From contig PLCK01000183.1 in NCBI GenBank assembly GCA_003134755.1, forward strand, positions 16,906 through 48,270: DNA of 31,365 bases, in the 5' to 3' direction. The position numbers were made by a program, and so were the translations under genes. Position 1 is the first letter of the stretch. Each line of letters starts with the position of its first letter. This document shows, piece after piece, positions 1 to 8,495 of the stretch. This DNA is from Actinomycetota bacterium (lineage in GTDB: Bacteria; Actinomycetota; Actinomycetes; Acidothermales; Acidothermaceae). The notes beneath the pieces were generated by a model, which saw only the letters and a program-made list of their open reading frames with translations, did no database searches and was not told the origin of the DNA.

Positions 1-2
1 GG

Positions 3-398
3 ATCTACACCGCGGCGTGGGAGCCGGACTTCTCCGATGGCTGGCATGGCTGGTGGCAGATCAACGGCGGCGTGGCCGCACCGGGAACGTCGGTGTTCGG
101 CGTAAGCCGCAGCGCCGACAAGCTCGACATCTTCGCCGTCGGTACCGATCACGGCATCTACAGCGCAGCGTGGGAGCCGGACTTCTCCGATGGTTGGCAT
201 GGTTGGTGGCAGATCCAAGGCGGGGTGGCCGCGCCCGGTACCTCGGTCTTCGCGGTGACGCGCAGCCCCGATCACCTCGACATCTTCGCGGTCGGCACCG
301 ATCACGGCACCTACACCGCGGCGTGGGAGTGGGATTTCTCCGACGGTTGGCACGGCTGGTGGCAGGTGAACGGCGGCGTATCCGCCTGGGGCATGTAG
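3..398 (+). CDS. PLL-like beta-propeller repeat protein, 3' end (partial)
   Basis: The reading frame enters from outside the window and ends at TAG 396-398, so only the last 131 residues are seen. It consists of 51-residue (153-bp) tandem repeats; the start of the unit GTGGGAG falls at 17, 170 and 323. Each unit carries a DIFAVGTDHG-type strand and the block FSDGWHGWWQ, which resembles the PLL/DUF346-type lectin beta-propeller repeats found in secreted actinobacterial proteins. Function is not determinable from the tail; glycan binding or a fused enzyme is possible. The gene is convergent with the response regulator at 496-1203 and both end at a shared hairpin (405-448). Confidence 0.75.
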   Translation: MYTAAWEPDFSDGWHGWWQINGGVAAPGTSVFGVSRSADKLDIFAVGTDHGIYSAAWEPDFSDGWHGWWQIQGGVAAPGTSVFAVTRSPDHLDIFAVGTDHGTYTAAWEWDFSDGWHGWWQVNGGVSAWGM

Positions 399-404
399 TT
401 CGAG

Positions 405-448
405 GCGACGGGGCACTGCCACGGCGAGCTGTGGGAGTGCCCCGTCGC
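405..448. terminator. Bidirectional hairpin terminator
   Basis: A perfect 13-bp inverted repeat, GCGACGGGGCACT at 405-417 and its complement at 436-448, with an 18-nt loop. It sits between two convergent genes (ends at 398 and 496). There is no strong T-run, so it would act as an actinobacterial U-poor hairpin terminator. Confidence 0.6.
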
Positions 449-495
449 ACCGCGGTGGCCCAGCTCGGCCGCTGCGCGTGGAGGCGACCGACGTC

Positions 496-1203
496 CTAAG
501 CCTGGCCGGGGGTGATCACTCCAGCCTCGTAGGCGAGGACGACCACCTGCACCCTGTCACGCAGGTCGAGCTTGGTGAGTATCCGTGTGACGTGGGTCTT
601 GACCGTCGTCTCGCCGACGTAGATGCGCTCCGCGATCTCGCGGTTCGAGAGGCCTCGCGCCACGAGGTGGAATACCTCCGTCTCGCGCGCGCTGAGCAGC
701 TCCAGGCGCGCGATGGTGGACGGTGCACGTGCGAGCGCGAACTGCTCGATCAAGCGCCGGGTGATACGAGGGGCCAGCAGTGCATCGCCCTGGTTAACCA
801 TCCGCACGGCCGCGACGAGTTGTTCGGGTGGCACGTCCTTGAGCAGGAAGCCGCTCGCACCCGCCCGCAACGCGTCGTACACGTACTCGTCGAGATCGAA
901 CGTCGTCAGGATGAGGACCCGCACGTTGCGAGTGCGGACGTCGGCAAGGATGCGACGCGTCGCCTCGATACCGTCGATACCCGGCATCTGGATGTCCATG
1001 AGGACGACGTCGGGTCGAGTCGTCGCTGTGATCTCGACTGCCTCGTCGCCGGTGCTCGCCTCGCCGACGACGTCGATGTCCGATTGCGTCGCCAGGATCA
1101 GCCGGAAGCCGGCCCGAACGAGATGCTGGTCGTCGGCGATCACCACGGTCGTCACTTGCGGCCCTGCCGCGGTCGTCATTTGCGGCCCTGCCGCGGTCGT
1201 CAT
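496..1203 (-). CDS. NarL/LuxR-type response regulator
   Basis: A 235-residue two-component response regulator, a DNA-binding transcription factor controlled by phosphorylation. The receiver domain occupies about residues 17-135, with acidic pair DD at 24-25, phospho-acceptor D70 in LMDIQMPG and K122 in LLKD. The LuxR-type helix-turn-helix is at about 170-228 (LSARETEV to KTHVTRILTKL). It is the cognate partner of the kinase encoded just upstream (1249-3318). The start is ambiguous because the N-terminus contains an eight-residue block MTTAAGPQ twice before the conserved VTTVVIADDQ. Starts at ATG 1203, ATG 1179 and GTG 1155 are all in frame, and GTG 1155 would give a normal-length NarL protein. 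Confidence 0.93.
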   Translation of the reverse strand: MTTAAGPQMTTAAGPQVTTVVIADDQHLVRAGFRLILATQSDIDVVGEASTGDEAVEITATTRPDVVLMDIQMPGIDGIEATRRILADVRTRNVRVLILTTFDLDEYVYDALRAGASGFLLKDVPPEQLVAAVRMVNQGDALLAPRITRRLIEQFALARAPSTIARLELLSARETEVFHLVARGLSNREIAERIYVGETTVKTHVTRILTKLDLRDRVQVVVLAYEAGVITPGQA

Positions 1204-1249
1204 TGCGGCACTGCCTCGGTCGTCATTGCGGCACTGCCTCGGTCGTCAT
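1155..1249 (-). repeat. Tandem array of start codons (23/23/24/24-bp units) between kinase and regulator
   Basis: Four tandem units place start codons at 1249, 1226, 1203, 1179 and 1155 (minus strand). The kinase stop TAA (1251-1249) overlaps the first ATG as TAATG. The first two 23-bp units each encode an eight-residue peptide MTTEAVPQ whose TGA overlaps the next ATG (ATGA at 1226 and 1203). The last two units are 24 bp and in frame with the response regulator. This was read directly from the sequence. Confidence 0.85.
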
Positions 1250-3318
1250 TACAGCACTGCCTCGAGAAGAACGGCGTCGGTCGGGGCGGGGATCGCAGCC
1301 CGCAGGGGATGTACGGGGGCCGGATCATGTTCGTTGCGAAGCACTCCGAGCATCTGCCGCATCTGTGCGAGGGCGAGCCTTCCGGTCTCCTCTATTGCGC
1401 GGATCGCGGTTTCGGCGCGTGCCCCGTCGATGGCCTCGAGTTCGCCAGCCCCCTGTGACTGGACGACCATCGAGGTGACCAGCCGAGCGACCAGCCTGTG
1501 TAGATCGCGCGCAATCCGCGCCCGCTCGTCGTAGAGCGCGAGCAATACGCGGTCCTCACGCTCGGCCGCGAGTCGGGTGGTTGCGGTCATCAGACTTGCG
1601 CTCAGTTCGCGCTGGCTGCGCACCATGCGGCCCAGCAGCCACACCAGGCAGGCCATCAGGCCGCCGCCGACGGCCGCCCCTGCGGGCGCATGCCGAACGA
1701 CAACCGCGGCTACGACACCGACCAGCAGTACTGCCAGCCCGGCGAGTGCCCGGCGCCGCGCCTGGTATGCCGCAATCGTGTAGCCACCGACGAACACCGT
1801 GTACGTGCCGACCACACTGGTCCGAATCGGCGCTGCTAGCCCGCCGGACAGTGCGATCGTCAGCGTTCCGACGACGGCGAGGAACACGAACGGCGCATGG
1901 CGTCGGATGGCACCTACGAGCGCCATCGCTGCGACAGCGGCGACGTTCGCAGCGATCGGTCCAGCGCGATGCGGACTGGTCAACGCCTCGATCTCGAGTG
2001 CCACCAGCCACCCGCCTGCGAACACGACGTCCAGCTGCTGGGTTGACAGCCGATGCCACCCATGGGCCCGCGGGTTGGCCGATGGCGGCGAACTTCCGGC
2101 ATCTGACACCACGGCATCTGACACCTTGGGCACGACAGTGGCCGTCAGCGGCAGTCGCGCCCGCACCAGGAATCTGCCTGCCGCGGTGGTTCCTGTTCGC
2201 AGGTCGCCGCCGTGCAGTGCGACCCGTTCGCGCATGCCGACCAGGCCGTGACCGCCACCAGGTGTCGCAATCCCCGGCTCTGCCGGGCCGCTGTCTTCGA
2301 TCCGAACCTGGACGCATTCCTTGCCGAAGGCGATCGAGAGCTCAGCCTGCGCATGCGGCGCATGCTTGACGACGTTGGTCAACGCCTCTTGGATGACGCG
2401 GAACGCGGTCAGGTCGAGGTCCGCCGGAAGTTCGACAGGTTCACCCTCCACCTCATATCGCACGAGCAGACCGCCGGCCCGCAACCCTTCAAGCAGGCGA
2501 TCGACGTTGGCAAGACCCAGTCCCGTTCCGCCGAACTCGTCGTCGCGTCGCCGCAATACACCGACCACCCGACGTAGATCGGCAAGCGCGGCACGGCCTG
2601 ACGACGCCACCGCAAGCAACGCATCGCGGGCCGCCTGTCCATCGGTACGTGCGACGAGCCTCGCCGCGCCCGCCTGGATGACCATGACGCTCACGCAGTG
2701 CGCGACGACATCGTGCAGCTCGCGCGCGACCCTGGTGCGTTCTTCGGCAACCCGCCGCGCCGTCCGGATGCTCTGCTCGTCGCGCAGCCGGGCTTCGGCG
2801 ACCAGCAGATCCTGGATCATGCGCTCGCGGTGTTCGACGAGCAGACCTGCACCCGCAGGAAGCACAGCAATCGGAATCCAGGTAAGCAGCACGCCAGGAA
2901 CCGAGAAGTCGGACCCGATGTCGATGACGGTGCAGGCCGCCAGCGCGTAGCCGAGCACAACCGCCAGCCATCGTCGTTGCGCGCCCGCAGCTCCACGACG
3001 GCCCAGCGAATAGCACACCAGCACGAGCGCGGCCGAAACGAACGAGCCTTGCGTGTCGTGACCGGCCCGCTGGTAGGCGATCACCGCTGTCCATGCCACC
3101 AACGCCGCCAGCACCGGCGCGCGACGGCGACCTGCGACAGAACTCGTACACACGAATGCAGACGCCGCCGTGACGGGGACCCAGTGATCGGAGCTCAACG
3201 TCGCGACGGCCGAGAGCGACCCCGCAGTCAACGCCGCGGCAACGATCACGTCGATCAGCCCAGCACGGCGTCGCGCGGCCTGCCGGCCCCAGGCGATCAA
3301 CCCGCGCGCGGAGGTCAT
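1249..3318 (-). CDS. DesK/NarX-like sensor histidine kinase with a second, incomplete kinase module
   Basis: A 689-residue membrane sensor kinase. Residues 1-165 hold several hydrophobic membrane segments. The HisKA_3 dimerisation helix carries the phospho-acceptor H202 in ARELHDVVAH, followed by a HATPase_c domain with N-box NVVKH (315-319) and G-box GGGHGLVGM (354-362). After residue 425 the architecture restarts: a new membrane domain (about 430-565) and a second HisKA_3-like helix with H607 in ARDLHRLVAR. The D after the H is replaced by R, and no ATPase domain follows. Usual DesK-type kinases are 350-450 residues. It is translationally adjacent to the response regulator at 496-1203 and divergent from the membrane gene at 3498. 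Confidence 0.9.
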   Translation of the reverse strand: MTSARGLIAWGRQAARRRAGLIDVIVAAALTAGSLSAVATLSSDHWVPVTAASAFVCTSSVAGRRRAPVLAALVAWTAVIAYQRAGHDTQGSFVSAALVLVCYSLGRRGAAGAQRRWLAVVLGYALAACTVIDIGSDFSVPGVLLTWIPIAVLPAGAGLLVEHRERMIQDLLVAEARLRDEQSIRTARRVAEERTRVARELHDVVAHCVSVMVIQAGAARLVARTDGQAARDALLAVASSGRAALADLRRVVGVLRRRDDEFGGTGLGLANVDRLLEGLRAGGLLVRYEVEGEPVELPADLDLTAFRVIQEALTNVVKHAPHAQAELSIAFGKECVQVRIEDSGPAEPGIATPGGGHGLVGMRERVALHGGDLRTGTTAAGRFLVRARLPLTATVVPKVSDAVVSDAGSSPPSANPRAHGWHRLSTQQLDVVFAGGWLVALEIEALTSPHRAGPIAANVAAVAAMALVGAIRRHAPFVFLAVVGTLTIALSGGLAAPIRTSVVGTYTVFVGGYTIAAYQARRRALAGLAVLLVGVVAAVVVRHAPAGAAVGGGLMACLVWLLGRMVRSQRELSASLMTATTRLAAEREDRVLLALYDERARIARDLHRLVARLVTSMVVQSQGAGELEAIDGARAETAIRAIEETGRLALAQMRQMLGVLRNEHDPAPVHPLRAAIPAPTDAVLLEAVL

Positions 3319-3497
3319 GGCGCGCAGCGTAGCTCCGCCTGCGCACGTTGGGCATCGTTCCTCCGAACGACGTCAGGTCCGACCACCGGACGACGAGGAA
3401 TCGTCGCGACGGCTACGAGATCCAGTCGCCCGGACGACGCGTTGGTAGGCCCCGACCTGCCAGCGTCGGCGCGTCCGCCATTCGAGAGGAGTTCGAA

Positions 3498-4160
3498 ATG
3501 TCAACGAGCACGAGCGTCCGGCAGCCCACGTCAACCGCTATCAGCAGACCAGTAGCGCGCTGGGAACCGTGGACAGGTATCGCCTTCCCCGTCTTGTTTC
3601 TCGCCAGCATCGTTGTCAGCAATCCGCCTGCCGACACGGCGTCGGACGCGACATGGACCGCGAACTACACGGGGCACGCAAACGATGCGCGGCACCTCGC
3701 TACCGGACTGCTCATGGTCTTCGCCGGTCTGAGCCTTGCGTCGTTCCTGACCGCGCTCTGGCGGCGCATCGGCGCAGCCGCTCCCGACCGGTCGTTCAGC
3801 CCACTGCCGATCGTCGCCGCCGCCGCGGCAGCGGCCTGCATATCCGCAGGCGGCGTCGTGATGGCAGCGGTTGCCGGCGGCGAACTCTTTGGCACGTACC
3901 CGCTTCCTGGCGCCGGGGTGCTGCGCCTGAGCAACGACCTTGGCTTCGCTCTCGTCAGCGTCGGCGGGATGATGGCCGCGGCACTGGCGATCGCCTGTCT
4001 GAGCGTCCAGGGACGCACCGCTGGAGTCCTCGGTCGGCGCACGTCGGCGTTCGGCATCGTGGTTGCCGTGGTGCTGCTCGCGGCTGTTCTATTCGTACCG
4101 ATCGCCGCCGCATTGATGTGGGCCGTCGTCGTCGCCGTCCAATGGTTGCGGGCTGGGTAG
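3498..4160 (+). CDS. Hypothetical integral membrane protein
   Basis: A 220-residue protein that I do not recognise. The start ATG 3498 is chosen because AGAGGAG lies six bases upstream (3485-3491) and the preceding in-frame sequence is not protein-like. A polar N-terminus of about 25 residues is followed by about five hydrophobic segments: around 26-42, 68-90, 105-130, 145-170 and 185-217. It is transcribed divergently from the histidine kinase across a 179-bp gap, so it is a candidate target or accessory of that two-component system. This link rests on position only. Confidence 0.8.
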   Translation: MSTSTSVRQPTSTAISRPVARWEPWTGIAFPVLFLASIVVSNPPADTASDATWTANYTGHANDARHLATGLLMVFAGLSLASFLTALWRRIGAAAPDRSFSPLPIVAAAAAAACISAGGVVMAAVAGGELFGTYPLPGAGVLRLSNDLGFALVSVGGMMAAALAIACLSVQGRTAGVLGRRTSAFGIVVAVVLLAAVLFVPIAAALMWAVVVAVQWLRAG

Positions 4161-4374
4161 CTGAGCGGATCGCGCACGCGGTCGAAGCTGCCAACGCCGG
4201 CATCGCGGCGGTCCGTACGAGCAGGACGCAAGGGCGAGCTCAGAAGTGAGGCGTCATGGCTGTCGCGGCTGCTCCAGATTGCTCCGAGTGTTGGTCAAGG
4301 TTCGAGCTGGGCGTGAGCCGCCATCCCGTAGGGTCGTGCGCGACCTCATGACAGATCTTTCTGTCGTCGGCTGA

Positions 4375-4875
4375 ATGGACCCTGGCGTGCCGAGTTGGCT
4401 TCCTGGCGCATTGATCGGCGCAACTGCCGTTGTTGTGAGCGTGGTCAGCTTCTGGTCCGGTCGCGCACGTGACCGTCGCGATCTTCTGCTCAAGGTCCAC
4501 TATGACTTGATCAGTTCCGAGAGCCAGCGGGCCAGAGCCCTGCTGCATAAGGTTGCGCGCCAAGAGGAGCAGCCTTGGTGGGAGTTTGTCGACGAAGACG
4601 TGCGGCACCAGGTGAATCGAATCTTCTCGCTGTGGGACATCATCGGACTTCAAGTTAAGGCCGGGCACATCCGCAGGGCGGACCTGCTGGCCCTTTGGGA
4701 CAAGGCGTTGGCAGACGCGTTCGTCTTGGGCGGCCCCTATGTGGAATACCGTCGGCTAGCTCAGAACACTGGTTGGGAGCACTACCGGTCGCTGGCAAAG
4801 GCAGGACACCTGTCATTCAAAGGCCGCATTGCGTCTCAACCCGCCGTCGCGGAGTCACGGTCAGAGGCAGACTGA
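4375..4875 (+). CDS. Small membrane-anchored hypothetical protein (DUF4760-like)
   Basis: A 166-residue protein with one N-terminal membrane segment (about residues 8-29, ending FWSG) followed by a basic stretch and a soluble, mostly helical domain with conserved-looking WWEF and WDIIGL motifs. The arrangement resembles DUF4760-type proteins (single helix plus helical domain), but I cannot confirm this without a profile search. No clear ribosome-binding site precedes ATG 4375. It ends 59 bp before the left boundary repeat of the island, so it belongs to the chromosomal flank. Confidence 0.65.
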   Translation: MDPGVPSWLPGALIGATAVVVSVVSFWSGRARDRRDLLLKVHYDLISSESQRARALLHKVARQEEQPWWEFVDEDVRHQVNRIFSLWDIIGLQVKAGHIRRADLLALWDKALADAFVLGGPYVEYRRLAQNTGWEHYRSLAKAGHLSFKGRIASQPAVAESRSEAD

Positions 4876-4934
4876 GGCGGCACGCTCAACGGTTCGCCAG
4901 TGTGCCTGGGCTCCGCGTTGTGCCCCCCGGCAGT

Positions 4935-4978
4935 CAGTGCCCCCGGCAGGATTCGAACCTGCGCCACCGCCTCCGGAG
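4935..4978 (-). repeat. Left attachment-site repeat: 3' part of tRNA-Arg(CCG)
   Basis: 44 bp matching 29864-29907 in the same orientation with one mismatch (position 4966, A instead of C). The matched part covers the tRNA 3' end, T-arm, variable loop, 3' anticodon stem and anticodon; beyond 4978 the sequence diverges, so no functional tRNA is present here. A shorter decayed copy of the extreme 3' end occurs just outside (4920-4933). This is the expected product of integration into a tRNA gene. Confidence 0.85.
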
Positions 4979-5309
4979 CGCGAAAGCCTCGGGCGGGAGG
5001 GTCCTGTTGGCTGCGCTGAAGTCATGAGAAACCGTTGGTGGTGCTGAGAACTTGAGCAATGACCATGGTGTGTCGTCGTTGGCCATTCAGGGCGGATTGC
5101 GGACGTCTTGCGGACTTGGTGCGGACTGGCCGAAGATCAACCAATGGCCTGATCTCGGTCGCGGGGATCGAACGTGGTGACCAGCTTGAAAGGCTAGCGA
5201 GACACGTTCGCTCTGAGCGTGAAAGCAGCCGTTGACCTGCGTGTATCTGTCTCTGATCTTGACCGCTGTAGTCCGTATTGAGCCCCATTCTACCGGCCGT
5301 ACGGCCGCC
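4979..5309. other. Gene-free left end of the island
   Basis: No convincing coding frame is seen between the left att repeat and the ABC-like fragment. The notable content is a cluster of TTGCGGACT-like direct repeats at 5097-5127. Confidence 0.5.
5097..5127 (+). repeat. Arm-type direct repeats, left end
   Basis: TTGCGGAC (5097-5104), GTCTTGCGGACT (5105-5116) and GGTGCGGACT (5118-5127) in tandem. The same 12-mer recurs at 29784-29795 near the right end. Position inside both ends of a tRNA-bounded element suggests recombinase arm-type binding sites (inference). Confidence 0.55.
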
Positions 5310-5453
5310 CTAAGGACCCGCTCTGCGCGTTTGTGGCTCCGTGGTCGTCGCGACCAGGTTGACGCGCGACGACGGGTGGCCGAGGCGGCGCGCCTCGTCG
5401 ACGACGCGGCCCTGTGCCATGACCAGAATGCGGTCATCGTCGATGCCCCGCAT
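5310..5453 (-). pseudogene. Fragment resembling the C-terminus of an ABC-transporter ATPase
   Basis: A 47-codon frame from ATG 5453 to TAG 5310. Its first 20 residues, GIDDDRILVMAQGRVVDE, resemble the segment after the H-loop of ABC ATPases (D-R-I-x-V-x-x-x-G-R-V-V-E/D). Walker A, signature and Walker B motifs are absent, and upstream in-frame sequence is unlike any ABC protein. The ATG overlaps the stop of the upstream gene as TGATG, so it could also be a small translationally coupled gene. I favour a remnant left by a rearrangement at the island edge. Confidence 0.35.
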
Positions 5454-6343
5454 CAGCCCAGGGGGATGCGGGCCAAAATGTCGTTGGCCTTCACGACATT
5501 GGCGCGCGCGGCCGCCGAGGCGAGGTACGCGTGGAAGGCGTCATCGAGGTAGAGCTGCCGGGCCTGCGCTTCGACGGTCTGGAACGGCGCGGTCGTTCTG
5601 GGTCCGGCTTGCAGTGGCTTCGAGCCCTTAGCAGCCGCGGGCAGGAACTTCTCGGGGTGGGCGGCGTAATACGCCTGAACGTCCGCGTCGGTCACCGAGA
5701 TCGTGCCGTCCTTGGCCAGCGCCTGTTCCAGCCGTGGGACGACATTGCCCATCAGGTAGGTGAAGTAGCCCGCCTCGGAGTACTGGGTGGGTCCGTAGAT
5801 CACCTGGTGGTTGGCCAGCGCGGCGGCCCGGCGGGCGTTCTCTGCTGTCCAGGACTGGAGGAACGCGGGATAGCCGGCGTCGGCGAGCAGGCCACGCTGT
5901 TGGGCAAGGTGTCGCTCTACGGCGATCGACACCGTGTCGGTGATTGCGTGCTCGGTTAGGTAGTCGGCTGGGGTCGTCGTCCCGAAGCGGATGTGCCAGA
6001 ACCCGGCCGTGTCGCCGGCGTGGTAGTTCTGCTGGAAGTACGCGAACATCGCGGCGCGGTCGGCGTCGACCTGAAGCATCAGTTCGCGAAGAGGGATCGC
6101 CTGCCCATCGACGGTCAGGGCTGTGGCCATGGACGTCCCGGGCAGCGACGTGGCGCCGTCGTGCCGAGGTGAGGTCCGTAGGTTGCCGAGCACCACAGTG
6201 ACGGCAACCACTATGGAAATGCCGGCGGCGGCAGCGACGATGAGGACGGGTCGGCGCGACAGTGGGAATCGGGCTTTCGTAGGCCGAGAACCTGCTGCCA
6301 GGTGGGAGTGGCGTTTGCGCGTGGCCGTCGTCTGAGACGCCAT
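5453..6343 (-). CDS. Membrane-anchored SurA-N-like protein (no PPIase domain seen)
   Basis: A 296-residue protein. ATG 6343 is chosen because GGAAGGA lies just upstream; a longer frame to 6496 has an unlikely N-terminus. A basic cytoplasmic tail is followed by one membrane helix (about residues 30-56, VLIVAAAAGISIVVAVTVVL) and an extracytoplasmic domain. The latter contains the SurA/PrsA-N-type pattern VTDADVQAYYAAHPEKF near the C-terminus. The parvulin-type isomerase domain of SurA is missing, so a chaperone-like or structural role is more likely than catalysis. It lies downstream of the secreted beta-helix protein, behind a strong hairpin. Confidence 0.7.
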   Translation of the reverse strand: MASQTTATRKRHSHLAAGSRPTKARFPLSRRPVLIVAAAAGISIVVAVTVVLGNLRTSPRHDGATSLPGTSMATALTVDGQAIPLRELMLQVDADRAAMFAYFQQNYHAGDTAGFWHIRFGTTTPADYLTEHAITDTVSIAVERHLAQQRGLLADAGYPAFLQSWTAENARRAAALANHQVIYGPTQYSEAGYFTYLMGNVVPRLEQALAKDGTISVTDADVQAYYAAHPEKFLPAAAKGSKPLQAGPRTTAPFQTVEAQARQLYLDDAFHAYLASAAARANVVKANDILARIPLG

Positions 6344-6444
6344 CGGGTGTCCTTCCGGTCGGGCCTGGTCGTAGGGACGGACCAGGGGCCCGACGTGGGC
6401 AGGGAACTTACAGAACCGGTCACCTTGTCGGACGCTGTTAACCG

Positions 6445-6484
6445 GTGGGAGGACTCGGCGACGAGAGTCGCCGAGCCCTCCCAC
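6445..6484 (-). terminator. Strong hairpin terminator after the beta-helix gene
   Basis: An 18-bp inverted repeat with one mismatch (6445-6462 against 6467-6484) and loop GAGA. It lies between the stop of the beta-helix gene (6567) and the start of the SurA-like gene (6343). Confidence 0.75.
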
Positions 6485-6566
6485 GTCGACCCTCAAGCTT
6501 GGCCGACCACTCCTGACGACTCGCCGATAGCGTGTCGAAGGCCGCGGACCAAACTCACGGGCAGAT

Positions 6567-8495
6567 TTACGACTTCGACCACTGTTGCGCGTTTGAACCC
6601 GTGCAGGTGTAAATGTTGGCAGGCGTCCCTGGGCTGGTGCCGAAGTTGTAGTCGTCGAGGCAGAAGCCCGAGTCGCGGTTCACCAACTCGAAATAAGAAC
6701 CTACGTTGACGATAGACCACAGTTGGTTGTTACCGCCCCAGCAGGTCCACAGGACTGTCTGGGTTCCTGGCGTGCGGCTTCCGAACGAATCCAGGCAGGT
6801 GTGCGAGTTGCCGTTGACCAGCTCGTAGTAGCCGCTCACGGGGGTGAAGGTCCACTGCTGCACCGAGTTAGTCCCACAGGTCCACAGGTCGACCGGCGAT
6901 CCGTCCGCCGTGGCCCAGTTGAAGTCGTCCAGGCACAAGCTGCTGGCGTTCCGGCTGACGATCCTGCTACTGGTGCCGCCACCGGTACCGGAGCCGTTGT
7001 AGGCGCCGTAGTTGGGTGCGGCGCTGGCCGAGACGGCGTTGCCGAAGAAGTCCAGTCCGCCGTTACCCGAGATCAGCGTCCCGGTGCCGATCGCCGGTGA
7101 CCCGGTCTGCAGCTGGTAGGCGGATGCAGTGGATCGTCCGGCGCCTGCCCCGCCGGGGGATACCAGCTTGGGGTCGCTGGTGATCTTCGAGGAGTCTGTT
7201 GGTTCGGAGGATGGGTGGTTGCCGTAGAACAGGTTGTGCGACCACACCGTGGCGCCGCCGCCGTAGCCTCCGGTGCCCGTCTTGTAGATGATGTTGTTGT
7301 TGAAGATTACGTTCGTGCCGTTCGGGGTGCTGTTGGTGATCCAGGCGTTGTTCGAGTTATAGACCGTGTTGTTGTAGAGCCGGGTCGTCCCCGTCGTTGT
7401 CGCTCCATACAACTGGCCGAAGACTGCGTTGTTCGAGCCGTCGTTTTGGCTGATGTTGTAGCGCACGGTCGAGTTCGTCGCTCCAGCGGAGTTGCTGCAG
7501 CAGAACTCCATGGAACCGAACGTGTTGTCGTGCGTGTAGTTGTACTGCAGCGTGACGTTGCTGTTTGCCCAGTCGATGTCGAACGCTTGCCCGTCCCACA
7601 TCTCGCGCCACTGCCCAGAGACCTCGTTGTACTGCCAGTTACCGCCGTTGTTGACCGCCATCCACAGCCCGGCGCCGGAGTAGCGGAGGCCGCTGGCGGT
7701 CGCCACGTTGTTCTGCACGAGCGGCGAGGAGCAGTAGACGCAGACGATGTCGTTGCCACCGGCGTCGTTGATCGTGTTGTTCTGGATGACCACGTTGGAG
7801 GTGTTGGTGGAGTGACCGCTGCCGTTGAGCGAACCGATGTACACGGCGCCGGCGTCGACGTGGTTGAGGGTGTTGCCCTGGATCAGCACGTCGTTCCAGC
7901 CGTTCGTGCTGAAGCTGTCGCTGAGGTTGAAGGCGATACCGGAGGACGTCGAGGGCTGCACGCTGGCGTTCGAATTCCAGAACCCGAGCACGTTATGGAT
8001 GTTGTTGTTGATGATGTGGATGCCGTTGAGGATGCCGCTGGTGTTGTTCTGCAGCTGGATGCCGCTGCGCAGGGCCGCAGACGAGGTCGTGTTGGTGATC
8101 TCGAGGTTCTGGATCGTCCAGTACTGCTGGTTGGTCAGCAGGATCGAGGCGGCGGCGCCGGCGCCGGCGATGATCGGCGCCGAACCGGACCCGTACGAGG
8201 AGATGACGACGGGATTGCCGGACGACCCGGAACCTTGGGGGGTCAGCTCCCCGGACCAGCTTCCGCCGTCCTGGAACAGGATCTGGTTGCCGGCCGTGAA
8301 GGTCGTCGCGTTCAGCTTGGCAAGGCTCTTCCATGCCGTCGTGGTGGAACAGCCGGTGTTGCTGTCACTGCCCGAGCTCGAGGACACGTAATAGGTGCTA
8401 CACGCAGCGTTGGCTGCCGGCGCGACCACCGTGAGGGTCGTCAGCGCCAGCGCCATCGCGCCGACTTTCGCTAGTGCCGATCGCAATCTAGACAT
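6567..8495 (-). CDS. Secreted right-handed beta-helix protein with ricin-type (CBM13) lectin domain
   Basis: 642 residues. A signal peptide (about 1-31, ending APAANA-A) follows ATG 8495, preceded by GAGAGG. Residues about 32-505 are Asn-rich repeats of the right-handed parallel beta-helix type (many NN, NNT and VxxNNxI turns), a fold used by pectate lyases, polygalacturonases and several GH families. The exact activity cannot be assigned, but pectin or other plant-glycan cleavage fits the neighbours. Residues about 513-642 form a ricin B-type beta-trefoil with three repeats, each carrying CLD(D/S)(F/Y) and a Q-x-W signature (VQQW, NQLW, AQQW). A TAGCGCTA palindrome lies 133 bp upstream, and a hairpin terminator follows the gene. 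Confidence 0.85.
   Translation of the reverse strand: MSRLRSALAKVGAMALALTTLTVVAPAANAACSTYYVSSSSGSDSNTGCSTTTAWKSLAKLNATTFTAGNQILFQDGGSWSGELTPQGSGSSGNPVVISSYGSGSAPIIAGAGAAASILLTNQQYWTIQNLEITNTTSSAALRSGIQLQNNTSGILNGIHIINNNIHNVLGFWNSNASVQPSTSSGIAFNLSDSFSTNGWNDVLIQGNTLNHVDAGAVYIGSLNGSGHSTNTSNVVIQNNTINDAGGNDIVCVYCSSPLVQNNVATASGLRYSGAGLWMAVNNGGNWQYNEVSGQWREMWDGQAFDIDWANSNVTLQYNYTHDNTFGSMEFCCSNSAGATNSTVRYNISQNDGSNNAVFGQLYGATTTGTTRLYNNTVYNSNNAWITNSTPNGTNVIFNNNIIYKTGTGGYGGGATVWSHNLFYGNHPSSEPTDSSKITSDPKLVSPGGAGAGRSTASAYQLQTGSPAIGTGTLISGNGGLDFFGNAVSASAAPNYGAYNGSGTGGGTSSRIVSRNASSLCLDDFNWATADGSPVDLWTCGTNSVQQWTFTPVSGYYELVNGNSHTCLDSFGSRTPGTQTVLWTCWGGNNQLWSIVNVGSYFELVNRDSGFCLDDYNFGTSPGTPANIYTCTGSNAQQWSKS

Noticed and set aside
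4935..5016. A second tRNA-Arg gene
   Set aside because: Only the 3' part matches; the 5' acceptor, D-arm and 5' anticodon stem are absent, so it is an att remnant.
7215..8474. A 419-codon open frame antisense to the beta-helix gene
   Set aside because: Same reason: Val/Asp-rich mirror of Asn-rich sense codons, with no recognisable domain.
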